Shown here: positions 15,624-22,262 of the stretch, in pieces | How positions within the stretch are numbered: position 1 is the stretch's first letter | Layout of the letters: each line of letters begins with the position of its first letter | Origin: a virus | Length of the DNA stretch: 22,262 nucleotides | Reading direction: 5' to 3' (one strand) | IMG/VR virus record: IMGVR_UViG_3300032053_000586 | Coordinates: 1-22,262 of that record | The notes under the pieces: model-generated | Database searches by the model: none | Told to the model about the DNA's origin: nothing | Seen by the model: the letters and a program-made list of their open reading frames with translations, nothing else | Translations under genes and position numbers: made by a program

Positions 15624-17591
15624 ATGGCTATACAGTATATACCTCCTGTAACATGGGTAGATACCCCAGAAGAATTTGATAAGTTCAAAAAAAGAGTTTT
15701 AGATACCAAAGAATGTGCTTTAGATACTGAAACAACCGGATTAAATATAGTATCTGATCATATTCTTTTTTGGTCAGCTTGCCCTGATGAAAATAGCCGA
15801 TTTTGCTTTTCTGCAGAAATGCTAGTTCTTTTAGACCAGGAATTGATTAATTTACCTTATATAAAATGGTATTTTACTAATCAAAATTTTGATCTTAATA
15901 TGCTGCAGAATTCGGGTGTACGCACGCCTACAGGAAATTGTTATGATACTTTAGTTATGGATTGGTTATTTGATGAAAATAGACAAGGACGTCACGGACT
16001 AAAAGAAACAGCAAGAGATCATATTGGATTACATATGCGATCCTTTAAAGAAGCTTTTTTGGGTAGTCATAGAGGTGAAACTATTCAAGAACGTTTACTA
16101 AGAGGAATGGAAAACGATTTTATGGGTGCCATTTCTTATTCCTCTTTGGATGCTTGGGCAACTTTTAAAGTTTTTCATTTTCTAAAAGGCGAATTAAAAA
16201 AGTTAACTAGTTTAGATGGCGTACCTTTATGGGATCACTTCATAAAAATAGAGATGCCTTTCACACGAGTTCTTTATAACTGTAGTAGAAGGGGATTTCT
16301 AGTAGATGTGGGATATCTAGATGACCTAGGACCCAAAATTCAATACGAACTAGATAGCATTCAAAAACAAATTAATAAGATAGCAGGTAAAGAAATCAAT
16401 TCTAGAAGCCCTATGCAACTTAGAGAACTATTTTTCGATAAATTGAGGCTAGATCCAGTAAAAAGAACTGCAGGTGGAGCAAGCGGCAATAGACAATTTT
16501 CTACTGATGCAGAAAGTTTAAACATATGGGCAGAACAAGGAATTGAGCCAGCAAAATTAATGGTTCGTTATAGAAGTTTGTCTACCACTAAAAATACATT
16601 TATCGATGGGCTTAAAAAATGTATAAGTAAAGACCATAGAATACATCCTACACTTAATCAGCACATAACAGTCACTGGTCGTATAAGTAGCAGTAATCCC
16701 AATTTAATGAACATACCCAATCCAGAACACGATCAATTTTTAATTAGAGCAGCTTTTATTTCTGATCAAGGAAAACAACTAATAGTTTCTGATTATAAAC
16801 AGGGAGAGATGAGACTATTAGCCCATTATTCTCAAGACGAAAATATGATAGACGTAATACGAAAAGGGTTGGATATACATACTGGAACTGCCAGTCTTAT
16901 GTATAATTACAAATACGAAGATATAGAAGCCGCCTTAAAAAAGAAAAAGGGTGCAAATAAAGACCCGAATATTATTTTATCGCCCTTAGAAAAAAGAATG
17001 TGTGATACTAGGAGGTTCAGTAAAGCAGTGGGCTTCGGTCTAAATTATGATCAAGGACCTGGAGCACTGGCTAAGACTTTAGATATTGAAGTTCAAGAAG
17101 CTAAAAAACTAATAGAATTGTATTTTAAACCCTATCCTAAAGTTAAGCAATTTATCTACAATGTACATTCATATATTTTAGATCACGCCATGGTTGAAAC
17201 TATATTAGGTAGACCCCGCAGGTTCCATGAGTTACATGAGATAGGGCGCCGTCTAGATACAATAACTAGATGGGAATTACCGGGTTCTGCTAAATCTAAT
17301 TTAGCTCAAGCAGAACGCCAAAGTGTAAATTCTATAATTCAAGGTTCCATGGCAGATGTAGCTAAACTAGCGATGCTTAATTGTGAACACGACTTACAAT
17401 TAGAATCACTGGGTGTACAGATGCTATTGCAAATTCATGATGAATTAGTTTTTGAAGTTCCTGAAGAAAATATAGAGAAGTCTAAACCAATTATTAAACA
17501 ACATATGGAACATCCACTTAAAAAAGATCTTCTTGTACCATTAGATATAGATATGGGAACCGGGTATTCTTGGGCTTCTGCTAAAGGATAA
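15624..17591 (+). CDS. polA: Family A DNA polymerase with 3'-5' exonuclease
   Basis: This is a 655-residue replicative polymerase. The exonuclease domain (1-185) has ExoI LDTET (D34, E36), ExoII NQNFD (D90) and ExoIII YSSLD (Y172, D176), all acids present. The 5' nuclease domain of bacterial Pol I is absent, as in T7. The polymerase domain has TGRISSSNPNLMNIP (351-365), motif A VSDYKQGEMR (D390), motif B RRFSKAVGFGLNYDQ (R464, K467, F471, Y475) and motif C QIHDE (D606, E607). Motif B has Asp where the usual Gly follows the Tyr. Phe at 471 is the Pol I-like, rather than T7-like, residue for sugar discrimination. AAGGAGG precedes the ATG. Confidence 0.93.
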   Translation: MAIQYIPPVTWVDTPEEFDKFKKRVLDTKECALDTETTGLNIVSDHILFWSACPDENSRFCFSAEMLVLLDQELINLPYIKWYFTNQNFDLNMLQNSGVRTPTGNCYDTLVMDWLFDENRQGRHGLKETARDHIGLHMRSFKEAFLGSHRGETIQERLLRGMENDFMGAISYSSLDAWATFKVFHFLKGELKKLTSLDGVPLWDHFIKIEMPFTRVLYNCSRRGFLVDVGYLDDLGPKIQYELDSIQKQINKIAGKEINSRSPMQLRELFFDKLRLDPVKRTAGGASGNRQFSTDAESLNIWAEQGIEPAKLMVRYRSLSTTKNTFIDGLKKCISKDHRIHPTLNQHITVTGRISSSNPNLMNIPNPEHDQFLIRAAFISDQGKQLIVSDYKQGEMRLLAHYSQDENMIDVIRKGLDIHTGTASLMYNYKYEDIEAALKKKKGANKDPNIILSPLEKRMCDTRRFSKAVGFGLNYDQGPGALAKTLDIEVQEAKKLIELYFKPYPKVKQFIYNVHSYILDHAMVETILGRPRRFHELHEIGRRLDTITRWELPGSAKSNLAQAERQSVNSIIQGSMADVAKLAMLNCEHDLQLESLGVQMLLQIHDELVFEVPEENIEKSKPIIKQHMEHPLKKDLLVPLDIDMGTGYSWASAKG

Positions 17592-17707
17592 TGAATTAAA
17601 AAAATACTGCAGTTTTTAAATGCTTATAAAGAAACATTTTCTAAATTGAAAATTGTGTGCGAAGATTTCAGAATCACGTATTTAAATAACAAAACTTAGC
17701 GACTATA

Positions 17708-18277
17708 ATGGATCACCAAGAATTAGTAAATAAATTTGCTACAGAAATAAAGCGCCCAAAACGGTATACTCGTATGCTACTTGGCACGCTTACAAAAATA
17801 ATAAAAACGGCTTTGTTAGAAGGACACGACGTATTACTTAGAGGGATTGGGGAATTTAAGAATTCCTATTATAGTGGTGGATGGGGGCGGCATCCCAGAA
17901 CTGGGGAACCTCTACGAATCCCTCCCAAAAGAAGGGTTATGTTTTACCCTTCGCGTAGATTAAAATGGGATATAAAAGAATCAGCTCAATACTTTAGAGA
18001 AGATGACATTTCAGCTAGACGCTGGGGTATAGAGGATTACCACTCTATACCCCTTCCTCTTATAAAAGAACGAAAAAAGAGGAGCACTTTGGAGAGAAAA
18101 ATGGATAAATATGCTGTAGAAATAGACCCCGAAAAAGTACTAAAAGAAAAAAAAGCAAGCTCTAAAAGTAAAGAAATGGACCCGGATTCTAATATACCAC
18201 TAGATCCAGATCTTGGAAGCGAGCCCTATGAAAAGGAACCTAAATGGCAAAAAAGAAAGCAGAAGAAGTTGAAATAA
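17708..18277 (+). CDS. HU/IHF-family DNA-bending protein with a long tail
   Basis: This is a 189-residue protein. Residues 1-91 form an HU-like domain: an N-terminal helical half, GIGEF, then GRHPRTGEPLRI, with the DNA-intercalating Pro at position 63 as in bacterial HU, and VMFYPSRRLKWDIKE as the last strand and helix. Ordinary HU is about 90 residues. Here a further 98 residues follow, very rich in Lys, Glu and Asp, probably disordered. HU proteins bend and wrap DNA and help initiate replication and recombination. No clear ribosome site precedes the ATG. A 116-base gap upstream holds nothing else recognisable. The gene overlaps the recombinase by 34 bases. Confidence 0.85.
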   Translation: MDHQELVNKFATEIKRPKRYTRMLLGTLTKIIKTALLEGHDVLLRGIGEFKNSYYSGGWGRHPRTGEPLRIPPKRRVMFYPSRRLKWDIKESAQYFREDDISARRWGIEDYHSIPLPLIKERKKRSTLERKMDKYAVEIDPEKVLKEKKASSKSKEMDPDSNIPLDPDLGSEPYEKEPKWQKRKQKKLK

Positions 18278-19566
18278 AACTTACACGCCCACCTAAAGTA
18301 GATACCGATGTTTTAATTGAATCCATTATTGCAGATTTAGGTAGTTTCGGAGTGGTACTACAAAAGGGATCCGAATTAGAAGGTCGATTCGACCTCCGAA
18401 GACCTAGTGGTATTACCTCTTTAGATATAGATTGCGGTGGCGGATTACCTTCAGGTGGATTATCACAAATAGCGGGACCAGACGGAGTTGGAAAAAATTT
18501 ACTAGTATACAATTACTTCTCTCAAGTTCAAAAACTTTACGGTGATCATACATGCATTTTTATGCTATGTATGGAATTTCCTTTTGATAAAATGTATGCA
18601 AGAAAAATTGGATTCAAAGTACCATTTTCTGATTACGAGATACATACCGAACAACGCCGAAGGCAAATTTATGAAGAAAACCCACTTACTAAAATAGAGA
18701 TAGCAGAACTTAAAAGCTCAACAGGTTGTGGAGAATTCCACATCCTTAGAGGACCATCAGAAGCTAATTTACAGGCTGTAGTTACTCTAGTAGACTCCAA
18801 TGCTTATCAGATAGGGGCTATTGACTCCTGGGACTCCATGCTAACCACTTCAGAAGATGAAGTGGACTTAGGAGACAACCCTAAAATCGCCTCTGCCTCT
18901 GGCATCCAGAGCCTATGGATGAAGAAAATTCAAGGTGCTCTAATGCCTCGTAAAAGATGCCCTTCATGTTTCAGTATGGATTTGAACTTTAAAAAGCACA
19001 ACGAAGGAAGTTATAACTACATATGTAAATGCGGGTGGAAAGGCCGTAGGCCTTTTCTAGAAGAGAATGAGACAACAATCATTGGTATTCGGCAAGTAAG
19101 GGCTAACTTATATAAAACAAGTATGAGACAAAGAGAATGGAAAGTAGGCGGGGCTTGGGCATTAAAACATGGAAAACTAATAGATATTCAACTTAGACCA
19201 GGAGAGATGTTATATTATAAAGATTCCAAAGATTCTGAAAATTCTAGAACTAAAATAGGAAAAGAGCTAGTATACGAAATAACTAAGGGAAAAGCTGGAA
19301 CTCATGAAGGTAAGGTAGGATCATTTAGGTATTACTTTGATCCTCCAAAAGTAGATATGGAGGACAATATGATAAATTATTGTACAGTTAAAAATATTAT
19401 ACACCGTGGAGGGGGTGTATATTATATCGGAGAAGAAAAGTTCTCTAGTAAAGAAGCCCTACAAACAGCAATACGCGAACCAAAATTTAAAAGTGTTTTA
19501 TGGAACATGATATTAAAAGACGCCGGTCTTCTTCACATTCGTTATGCAGATATAGAAACAAAATGA
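18244..19566 (+). CDS. RecA/UvsX-like recombinase with zinc-ribbon insert
   Basis: This 440-residue strand-exchange ATPase has a Walker A GPDGVGKN (78-85) in which the usual Thr/Ser after Lys84 is Asn. Walker B is GAIDSWDSML (D194). A core segment after the insert reads TTIIGIRQVRANLY and GGAWALKHGKLIDIQLRPG, the RecA Q-R-N and GG-alkhg block. Between the helix at 220-235 and that block lies a 30-residue zinc-ribbon insert with C239, C242, C261 and C263. The protein is longer than RecA (about 350). It would coat single-stranded DNA and promote strand invasion during recombination-dependent replication, working with the SSB-like protein and nucleases around it. The start is an ATG inside the HU gene end, with AAGGAA upstream. 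Confidence 0.85.
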   Translation: MAKKKAEEVEIKLTRPPKVDTDVLIESIIADLGSFGVVLQKGSELEGRFDLRRPSGITSLDIDCGGGLPSGGLSQIAGPDGVGKNLLVYNYFSQVQKLYGDHTCIFMLCMEFPFDKMYARKIGFKVPFSDYEIHTEQRRRQIYEENPLTKIEIAELKSSTGCGEFHILRGPSEANLQAVVTLVDSNAYQIGAIDSWDSMLTTSEDEVDLGDNPKIASASGIQSLWMKKIQGALMPRKRCPSCFSMDLNFKKHNEGSYNYICKCGWKGRRPFLEENETTIIGIRQVRANLYKTSMRQREWKVGGAWALKHGKLIDIQLRPGEMLYYKDSKDSENSRTKIGKELVYEITKGKAGTHEGKVGSFRYYFDPPKVDMEDNMINYCTVKNIIHRGGGVYYIGEEKFSSKEALQTAIREPKFKSVLWNMILKDAGLLHIRYADIETK

Positions 19567-19641
19567 AGTGAGGTCCCACAAAATTTTATAGAGTATGAGA
19601 TTAAAAAACCTCAAGCCCCCTTATCAAAACAAGGAAATAAA

Positions 19642-19806
19642 ATGGGAAAGATGCTAAAAAAGTACATAGAAGCAGATAAAAAACTTGTACGCCTACGAGA
19701 ACTCCAAATAGAACCGGAAAGTGCTGAAGAAAACGATCTCCTAGAGGAATTAGATAGTTTATGGTGGCAGCTAACTCCAGAAGAGAGGGATGAAGTCTCG
19801 CTTTAA
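19642..19806 (+). CDS. Small acidic phage protein (54 residues)
   Basis: This short frame starts at an ATG six bases after AAGGAA. Its TAA shares one base with the next ATG (TAATG). The protein has a basic helical N-terminus (MGKMLKKYIEADKKL) and an acidic second half ending LDSLWWQLTPEERDEVSL. Similar short proteins with an LW..LTPEER motif recur in phage genomes without a known role. Ribosome site, coupling and composition all support it as a real gene. It fills most of the 239-base gap after the recombinase; the 75 bases before it hold nothing clear. Confidence 0.68.
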   Translation: MGKMLKKYIEADKKLVRLRELQIEPESAEENDLLEELDSLWWQLTPEERDEVSL

Positions 19807-20327
19807 TGCAATTAGAATTAACTATCCAACCTATTGAATTTGGAAAGAAATGCTCTAATTGTAAGAAGATACGAAAAACTATTTACTATACTATCCAGCA
19901 AGATAAAAGCAATCTTATCAATTTCTTCTTATGTGATGAATGTCAAAATAAGGCCTTCTCTTTTTCCTTCTCCCCTAGAATAAGCCCCAATATAACTAAG
20001 AAGGAACGAAAAAGGCAAATAAAGATATCTCAAAATTTAGAAAAAAAGGTAGCTCTAGATGTCCAAGGAAAGGTACAACCAGGTTCTGGAAATCAAGATG
20101 CTAAAGCTGATATTCGAAAAATAAATAAGTGGAGAATAGAACATAAATATACAAACAGTAATATCGGTTATCGTCTTTTAGTAAATAGCTTATCTTCTAT
20201 AATACGGCATGCTAACTCATCTGGAGAATGGCCAGCACTAGTAATAAACTTTCGTCGTATCAGTAAGGTATTTACAGTTTTACCTTACGAACTATTCCTA
20301 TTCTTTGTGGAGAAGTTTGATGATTAA
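19806..20327 (+). CDS. Zinc-finger PD-(D/E)XK nuclease, possible junction resolvase
   Basis: This 173-residue protein has an N-terminal CxxC...CxxC zinc finger (C16, C19, C43, C46). A basic linker leads to a compact nuclease-like core: E79, GSGN (93-96), ADIRK with D102, then RIEHK with E112 and K114, and a following amphipathic helix with a conserved-looking GEWPALVINF strand. The order E..GSGN..D..ExK matches the PD-(D/E)XK fold used by Hjc-type Holliday junction resolvases and phage repair nucleases. Start and stop are coupled to both neighbours. Exact substrate (junctions, flaps or ends) cannot be told from sequence. Confidence 0.65.
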   Translation: MQLELTIQPIEFGKKCSNCKKIRKTIYYTIQQDKSNLINFFLCDECQNKAFSFSFSPRISPNITKKERKRQIKISQNLEKKVALDVQGKVQPGSGNQDAKADIRKINKWRIEHKYTNSNIGYRLLVNSLSSIIRHANSSGEWPALVINFRRISKVFTVLPYELFLFFVEKFDD

Positions 20328-21195
20328 TAAATTTATGTCTATAGAAGACATACAAAAGGGTTATCCTAAAGAGATATTAAACCACATATCCGTGGTTTCC
20401 AGAATCGAATCTTTTTTAGAAGATCAAAATGTTACACCTAACCCAATAGATATAACATTTCGTTTAAATGATTATCACAATTCTAATTACTTTAGACCTT
20501 CTGGACTAGGTAATAAAACTGGAAAGTCACTTTGTGGAAAATACCCTATAGGTTGTGCCTGTCAATTATATTACGACTACATAGGGGCCCCTTCTACAGG
20601 ACTTATTGAACCAAGACTACGAAGAATATTTGATGAGGGGTCCGCTATTCATGCTGTGTTACAAGGGTACTTAAGTACCTTTGCAGCATTAACTAGTGGA
20701 GATGAGGACTTTAATCCAGAAGCCCGTATTAATCCTAACCATAATACTATTGCAGATATGTATGATATATCCGGATCAACAGATGGTATCTATACCATCC
20801 ATGTACCTCTTCAAATAAGATTCGGAGTAGAATTTAAAACTATCAATGATGAAGGGTATAAAAAAACAAATGGGCCTCATGCAGAACATTTAATTCAGGG
20901 AACGGTATATCAAAAATGTTTAGATTTACCCTTTATGATTTTTGTTTACTATAACAAAAATGATAGCAGTATAATAGAATACGTACAAATTTATGATGAA
21001 CACAGATGGGAGGCAATAGTTAAAAAAATACAGTACGTACAAGAACACGCGATTCTTAAAACACCGCCTAATAAAGAAGATGGGTGGCATTGTAATCAAT
21101 GTAAATATAAAAAAATATGCGGTCCATCAAATCATAAAACGAATATAAAATCTGCACGAACAAGACTCTTTGAAAAAACAGGGGGCATAATTTGA
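20320..21195 (+). CDS. Cas4/RecB-like PD-(D/E)XK nuclease with Fe-S cysteines
   Basis: This 291-residue protein starts at the ATG at 20320, seven bases after GGAG and inside the previous gene end; an upstream TTG at 20305 is less likely. Nuclease motifs are RIFDEGSAIH (H111), SGSTDG (D155), GVEFKT (E171, K173) and QGTVYQ (Q193, Y197). One N-terminal cysteine (C72, with C79 and C81 nearby) and a C-terminal CNQCKYKKIC group (C258, C261, C267) fit the [4Fe-4S] cluster of Cas4/AddB-type nucleases. Such phage enzymes resect DNA ends to feed a recombinase. No CRISPR array or other cas genes are present, so a CRISPR role is not implied. Its stop overlaps the next start by three bases. Confidence 0.82.
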   Translation: MINKFMSIEDIQKGYPKEILNHISVVSRIESFLEDQNVTPNPIDITFRLNDYHNSNYFRPSGLGNKTGKSLCGKYPIGCACQLYYDYIGAPSTGLIEPRLRRIFDEGSAIHAVLQGYLSTFAALTSGDEDFNPEARINPNHNTIADMYDISGSTDGIYTIHVPLQIRFGVEFKTINDEGYKKTNGPHAEHLIQGTVYQKCLDLPFMIFVYYNKNDSSIIEYVQIYDEHRWEAIVKKIQYVQEHAILKTPPNKEDGWHCNQCKYKKICGPSNHKTNIKSARTRLFEKTGGII

Positions 21196-21800
21196 TAAAC
21201 TTCGAAATAGATTATGAGAAGGGATTAAAGTTATATGATAGCGCTTTTTCTAGTGCAGAAGACGAAGTTATTCGTATGGGTCTGCCATTAAGTTCTAGAC
21301 CTTCAGATATGAATGGAAGACTTACAGACATACCCGATTTACCTCCGGACATTAGTCTGTTAAAATTAGATACCCTTCAGAGGCTTTTAGGTCAATTTAC
21401 TGCCTGGTATGACTATGCTAATGGGCAATTACGGCTATCTTCTGCTCTACAGGATTGCTCAACTAGCAAAGCTAAGTTTGCTTGGGCTAAAATACGAAGT
21501 TGTAAAGAAGGAACCGTAGACGATAAAAATGATGCTACAAGAACAGATAGCCGATATGTTACTGTAGATACTGAATTACATCAAAGTAAAGTTAAAACAG
21601 ATTTGTTATCCGCCATGACTGAAGGTCTTAAACGTAAAATAGAAACAGTATCTAGAACGATTACAGCTCTAGATGAAAGGATGAACGTAGAAGGTAGACA
21701 AATATCTGTAACTAAAAAACAGAATTTTAGAACCCCTCAAGAATCTGCATATTCTAATAGAGTAAAGGGGTGTTCTGTATTGGATGTCTTTAAAAAATGA
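21192..21800 (+). CDS. Helical phage protein of unknown role (possible recombination accessory)
   Basis: This 202-residue protein starts at a TTG seven bases after AGGGGG, overlapping the nuclease stop; no in-frame ATG fits as well. The core, about residues 58-150, is a set of long helices with LLGQFTAWYDYANGQLRLS, then KIRSCKEGTVDDKNDATR, then LLSAMTEGLKRKIETVSRTI. Similar helical proteins occur beside recombinases and nucleases in other phages. A mediator role like T4 UvsY would fit but is only a suggestion, as no UvsY motif is visible. The short tail is polar. Confidence 0.65.
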   Translation: MINFEIDYEKGLKLYDSAFSSAEDEVIRMGLPLSSRPSDMNGRLTDIPDLPPDISLLKLDTLQRLLGQFTAWYDYANGQLRLSSALQDCSTSKAKFAWAKIRSCKEGTVDDKNDATRTDSRYVTVDTELHQSKVKTDLLSAMTEGLKRKIETVSRTITALDERMNVEGRQISVTKKQNFRTPQESAYSNRVKGCSVLDVFKK

Positions 21801-21821
21801 ATTGCTATTCTGGAGAAATGA

Positions 21822-21950
21822 ATGTGTGACTACAACAAAAAAACTATCCCATTTTATATCTTTGTAGACGAAATGGTTGAAGTACCCTTTGATTACTTTA
21901 TTAGCGAAGTTTCAGTAGATTTTCTAAGTGATGAAATAGTAAAAAACTAA
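21822..21950 (+). CDS. Tiny acidic protein (42 residues)
   Basis: A short frame starts at an ATG seven bases after GGAG, 21 bases past the previous stop, and ends at a TAA seven bases before the RusA-like ATG. The protein reads MCDYNKKTIPFYIFVDE at its start and continues with alternating hydrophobic and acidic residues. No motif was recognised. Ribosome site and fit between two genes support it, but its small size keeps confidence moderate. Confidence 0.5.
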   Translation: MCDYNKKTIPFYIFVDEMVEVPFDYFISEVSVDFLSDEIVKN

Positions 21951-21957
21951 AAAAATA

Positions 21958-22262
21958 ATGGATAATAAACTATACATTTGGATACCCTTATTACCACCCA
22001 CCTCTAATCATATCTATATAAATCGCTTTAGAGGTAAAGGACGAATGCTTAGTTCTAAAGCTAGACAGTTTAAAATTAGAGCTATGCAAGAGATTCAAAA
22101 GGACGGAAAACTCGCCCTTTTGAATCTTAAAAAAAATGTACCCTACGAATTAAAACTTATTTTCTTTTTCGAAAAGGTACTAAATAAAACATCTAAATTC
22201 GGAAATCGCTATAAAAAAATGGACCTTACTAATCGTATAAAACTTATTGAAGATACCTTATC
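21958..22262 (+). CDS. RusA-like Holliday junction resolvase (partial, cut by window end)
   Basis: The frame is open from an ATG at 21958 to the window end (101 residues seen; RusA is about 120). The N-terminus IWIPLLPPTSNHIYIN, the helix LSSKARQFKIRAMQEI, the strand PYELKLIFFFE and the segment KKMDLTNRIKLIED match the RusA pattern, with the conserved Asp residues in the last segment. RusA-type enzymes are dimeric nucleases that cut four-way junctions; here they would resolve recombination intermediates before packaging. No strong ribosome site is seen. It ends the visible recombination set. Confidence 0.82.
   Translation, partial: MDNKLYIWIPLLPPTSNHIYINRFRGKGRMLSSKARQFKIRAMQEIQKDGKLALLNLKKNVPYELKLIFFFEKVLNKTSKFGNRYKKMDLTNRIKLIEDTL

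Noticed and set aside
17681-17709. TTTAAA and TATAAT with 17-base spacing before the HU-like gene
   Set aside because: Transcription would start inside the gene, after its ATG, so it cannot serve this start as chosen.
18240-18512. 90-codon minus-strand frame opposite the recombinase start
   Set aside because: It is antisense to the recombinase, whose Walker A motif lies in the same bases.
19569-19613. TGAGGT and ACCTCA inverted repeat after the recombinase
   Set aside because: Only 6 bp with a loop over 30 bases, too weak to call.
20320-21195. Cas4-like nuclease as a sign of a CRISPR system
   Set aside because: No repeat-spacer array and no cas1, cas2 or effector genes; such nucleases are common in phage recombination modules.

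Overview
This window is a piece of a tailed double-stranded DNA bacteriophage (or prophage) genome. It is AT-rich and densely packed, with bacterial-type Shine-Dalgarno sites (several close to AAGGAGG) and many 1 to 8 base stop/start overlaps. Two divergent gene blocks start from one short control region near 6403-6545. There are no ribosomal, tRNA or host housekeeping genes, so the host cannot be named.

Left block (1-6402, minus strand, read right to left): virion genes. The order is an unrecognised 419-residue protein, an IPT/TIG-like beta-rich surface protein, two unrecognised proteins (one Gly/Ala-rich and hydrophobic), and a portal protein that runs off the left edge. The portal gene is interrupted by an in-frame 280-codon intein with Cys1, a C-terminal His-Asn and a Ser+1. 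Its LAGLIDADG endonuclease region is recognisable but has lost its catalytic Asp. The portal also carries a two-CxxC zinc-ribbon-like insert.

Middle (6403-6545): back-to-back promoter candidates with three copies of an ATAAGG half-site, two of them forming a near-perfect 17-bp palindrome. This looks like the control point between virion and replication transcription.

Right block (6546-22262, plus strand): a nearly complete DNA replication and recombination module. In order: a small Cys-rich protein, an SF2 helicase, an unknown protein, a family-4-like uracil-DNA glycosylase, three unknown small proteins, a DUF932-like protein, a DnaB-like helicase, a DnaG-type primase, a putative single-stranded DNA-binding protein with several zinc ribbons and an IPF tail, a family A DNA polymerase with 3'-5' exonuclease, an HU/IHF-like protein, a RecA/UvsX-like recombinase with a zinc-ribbon insert, a tiny acidic protein, a zinc-finger PD-(D/E)XK nuclease, a Cas4-like nuclease, a helical protein of unknown role, another tiny protein, and a RusA-like Holliday junction resolvase cut by the right edge.

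Together the right block supplies unwinding, priming, synthesis, strand coating, strand invasion, end resection and junction resolution, which fits recombination-dependent phage replication. The most unusual items are the portal intein with its decayed endonuclease, the recurrent zinc-ribbon inserts (portal, SSB-like protein, recombinase, nuclease), the divergent operator, and a GC-rich hairpin at 10101-10125 in an otherwise AT-rich operon. Two small genes (19642-19806 and 21822-21950), the portal and the RusA-like gene were found by direct reading of the sequence.
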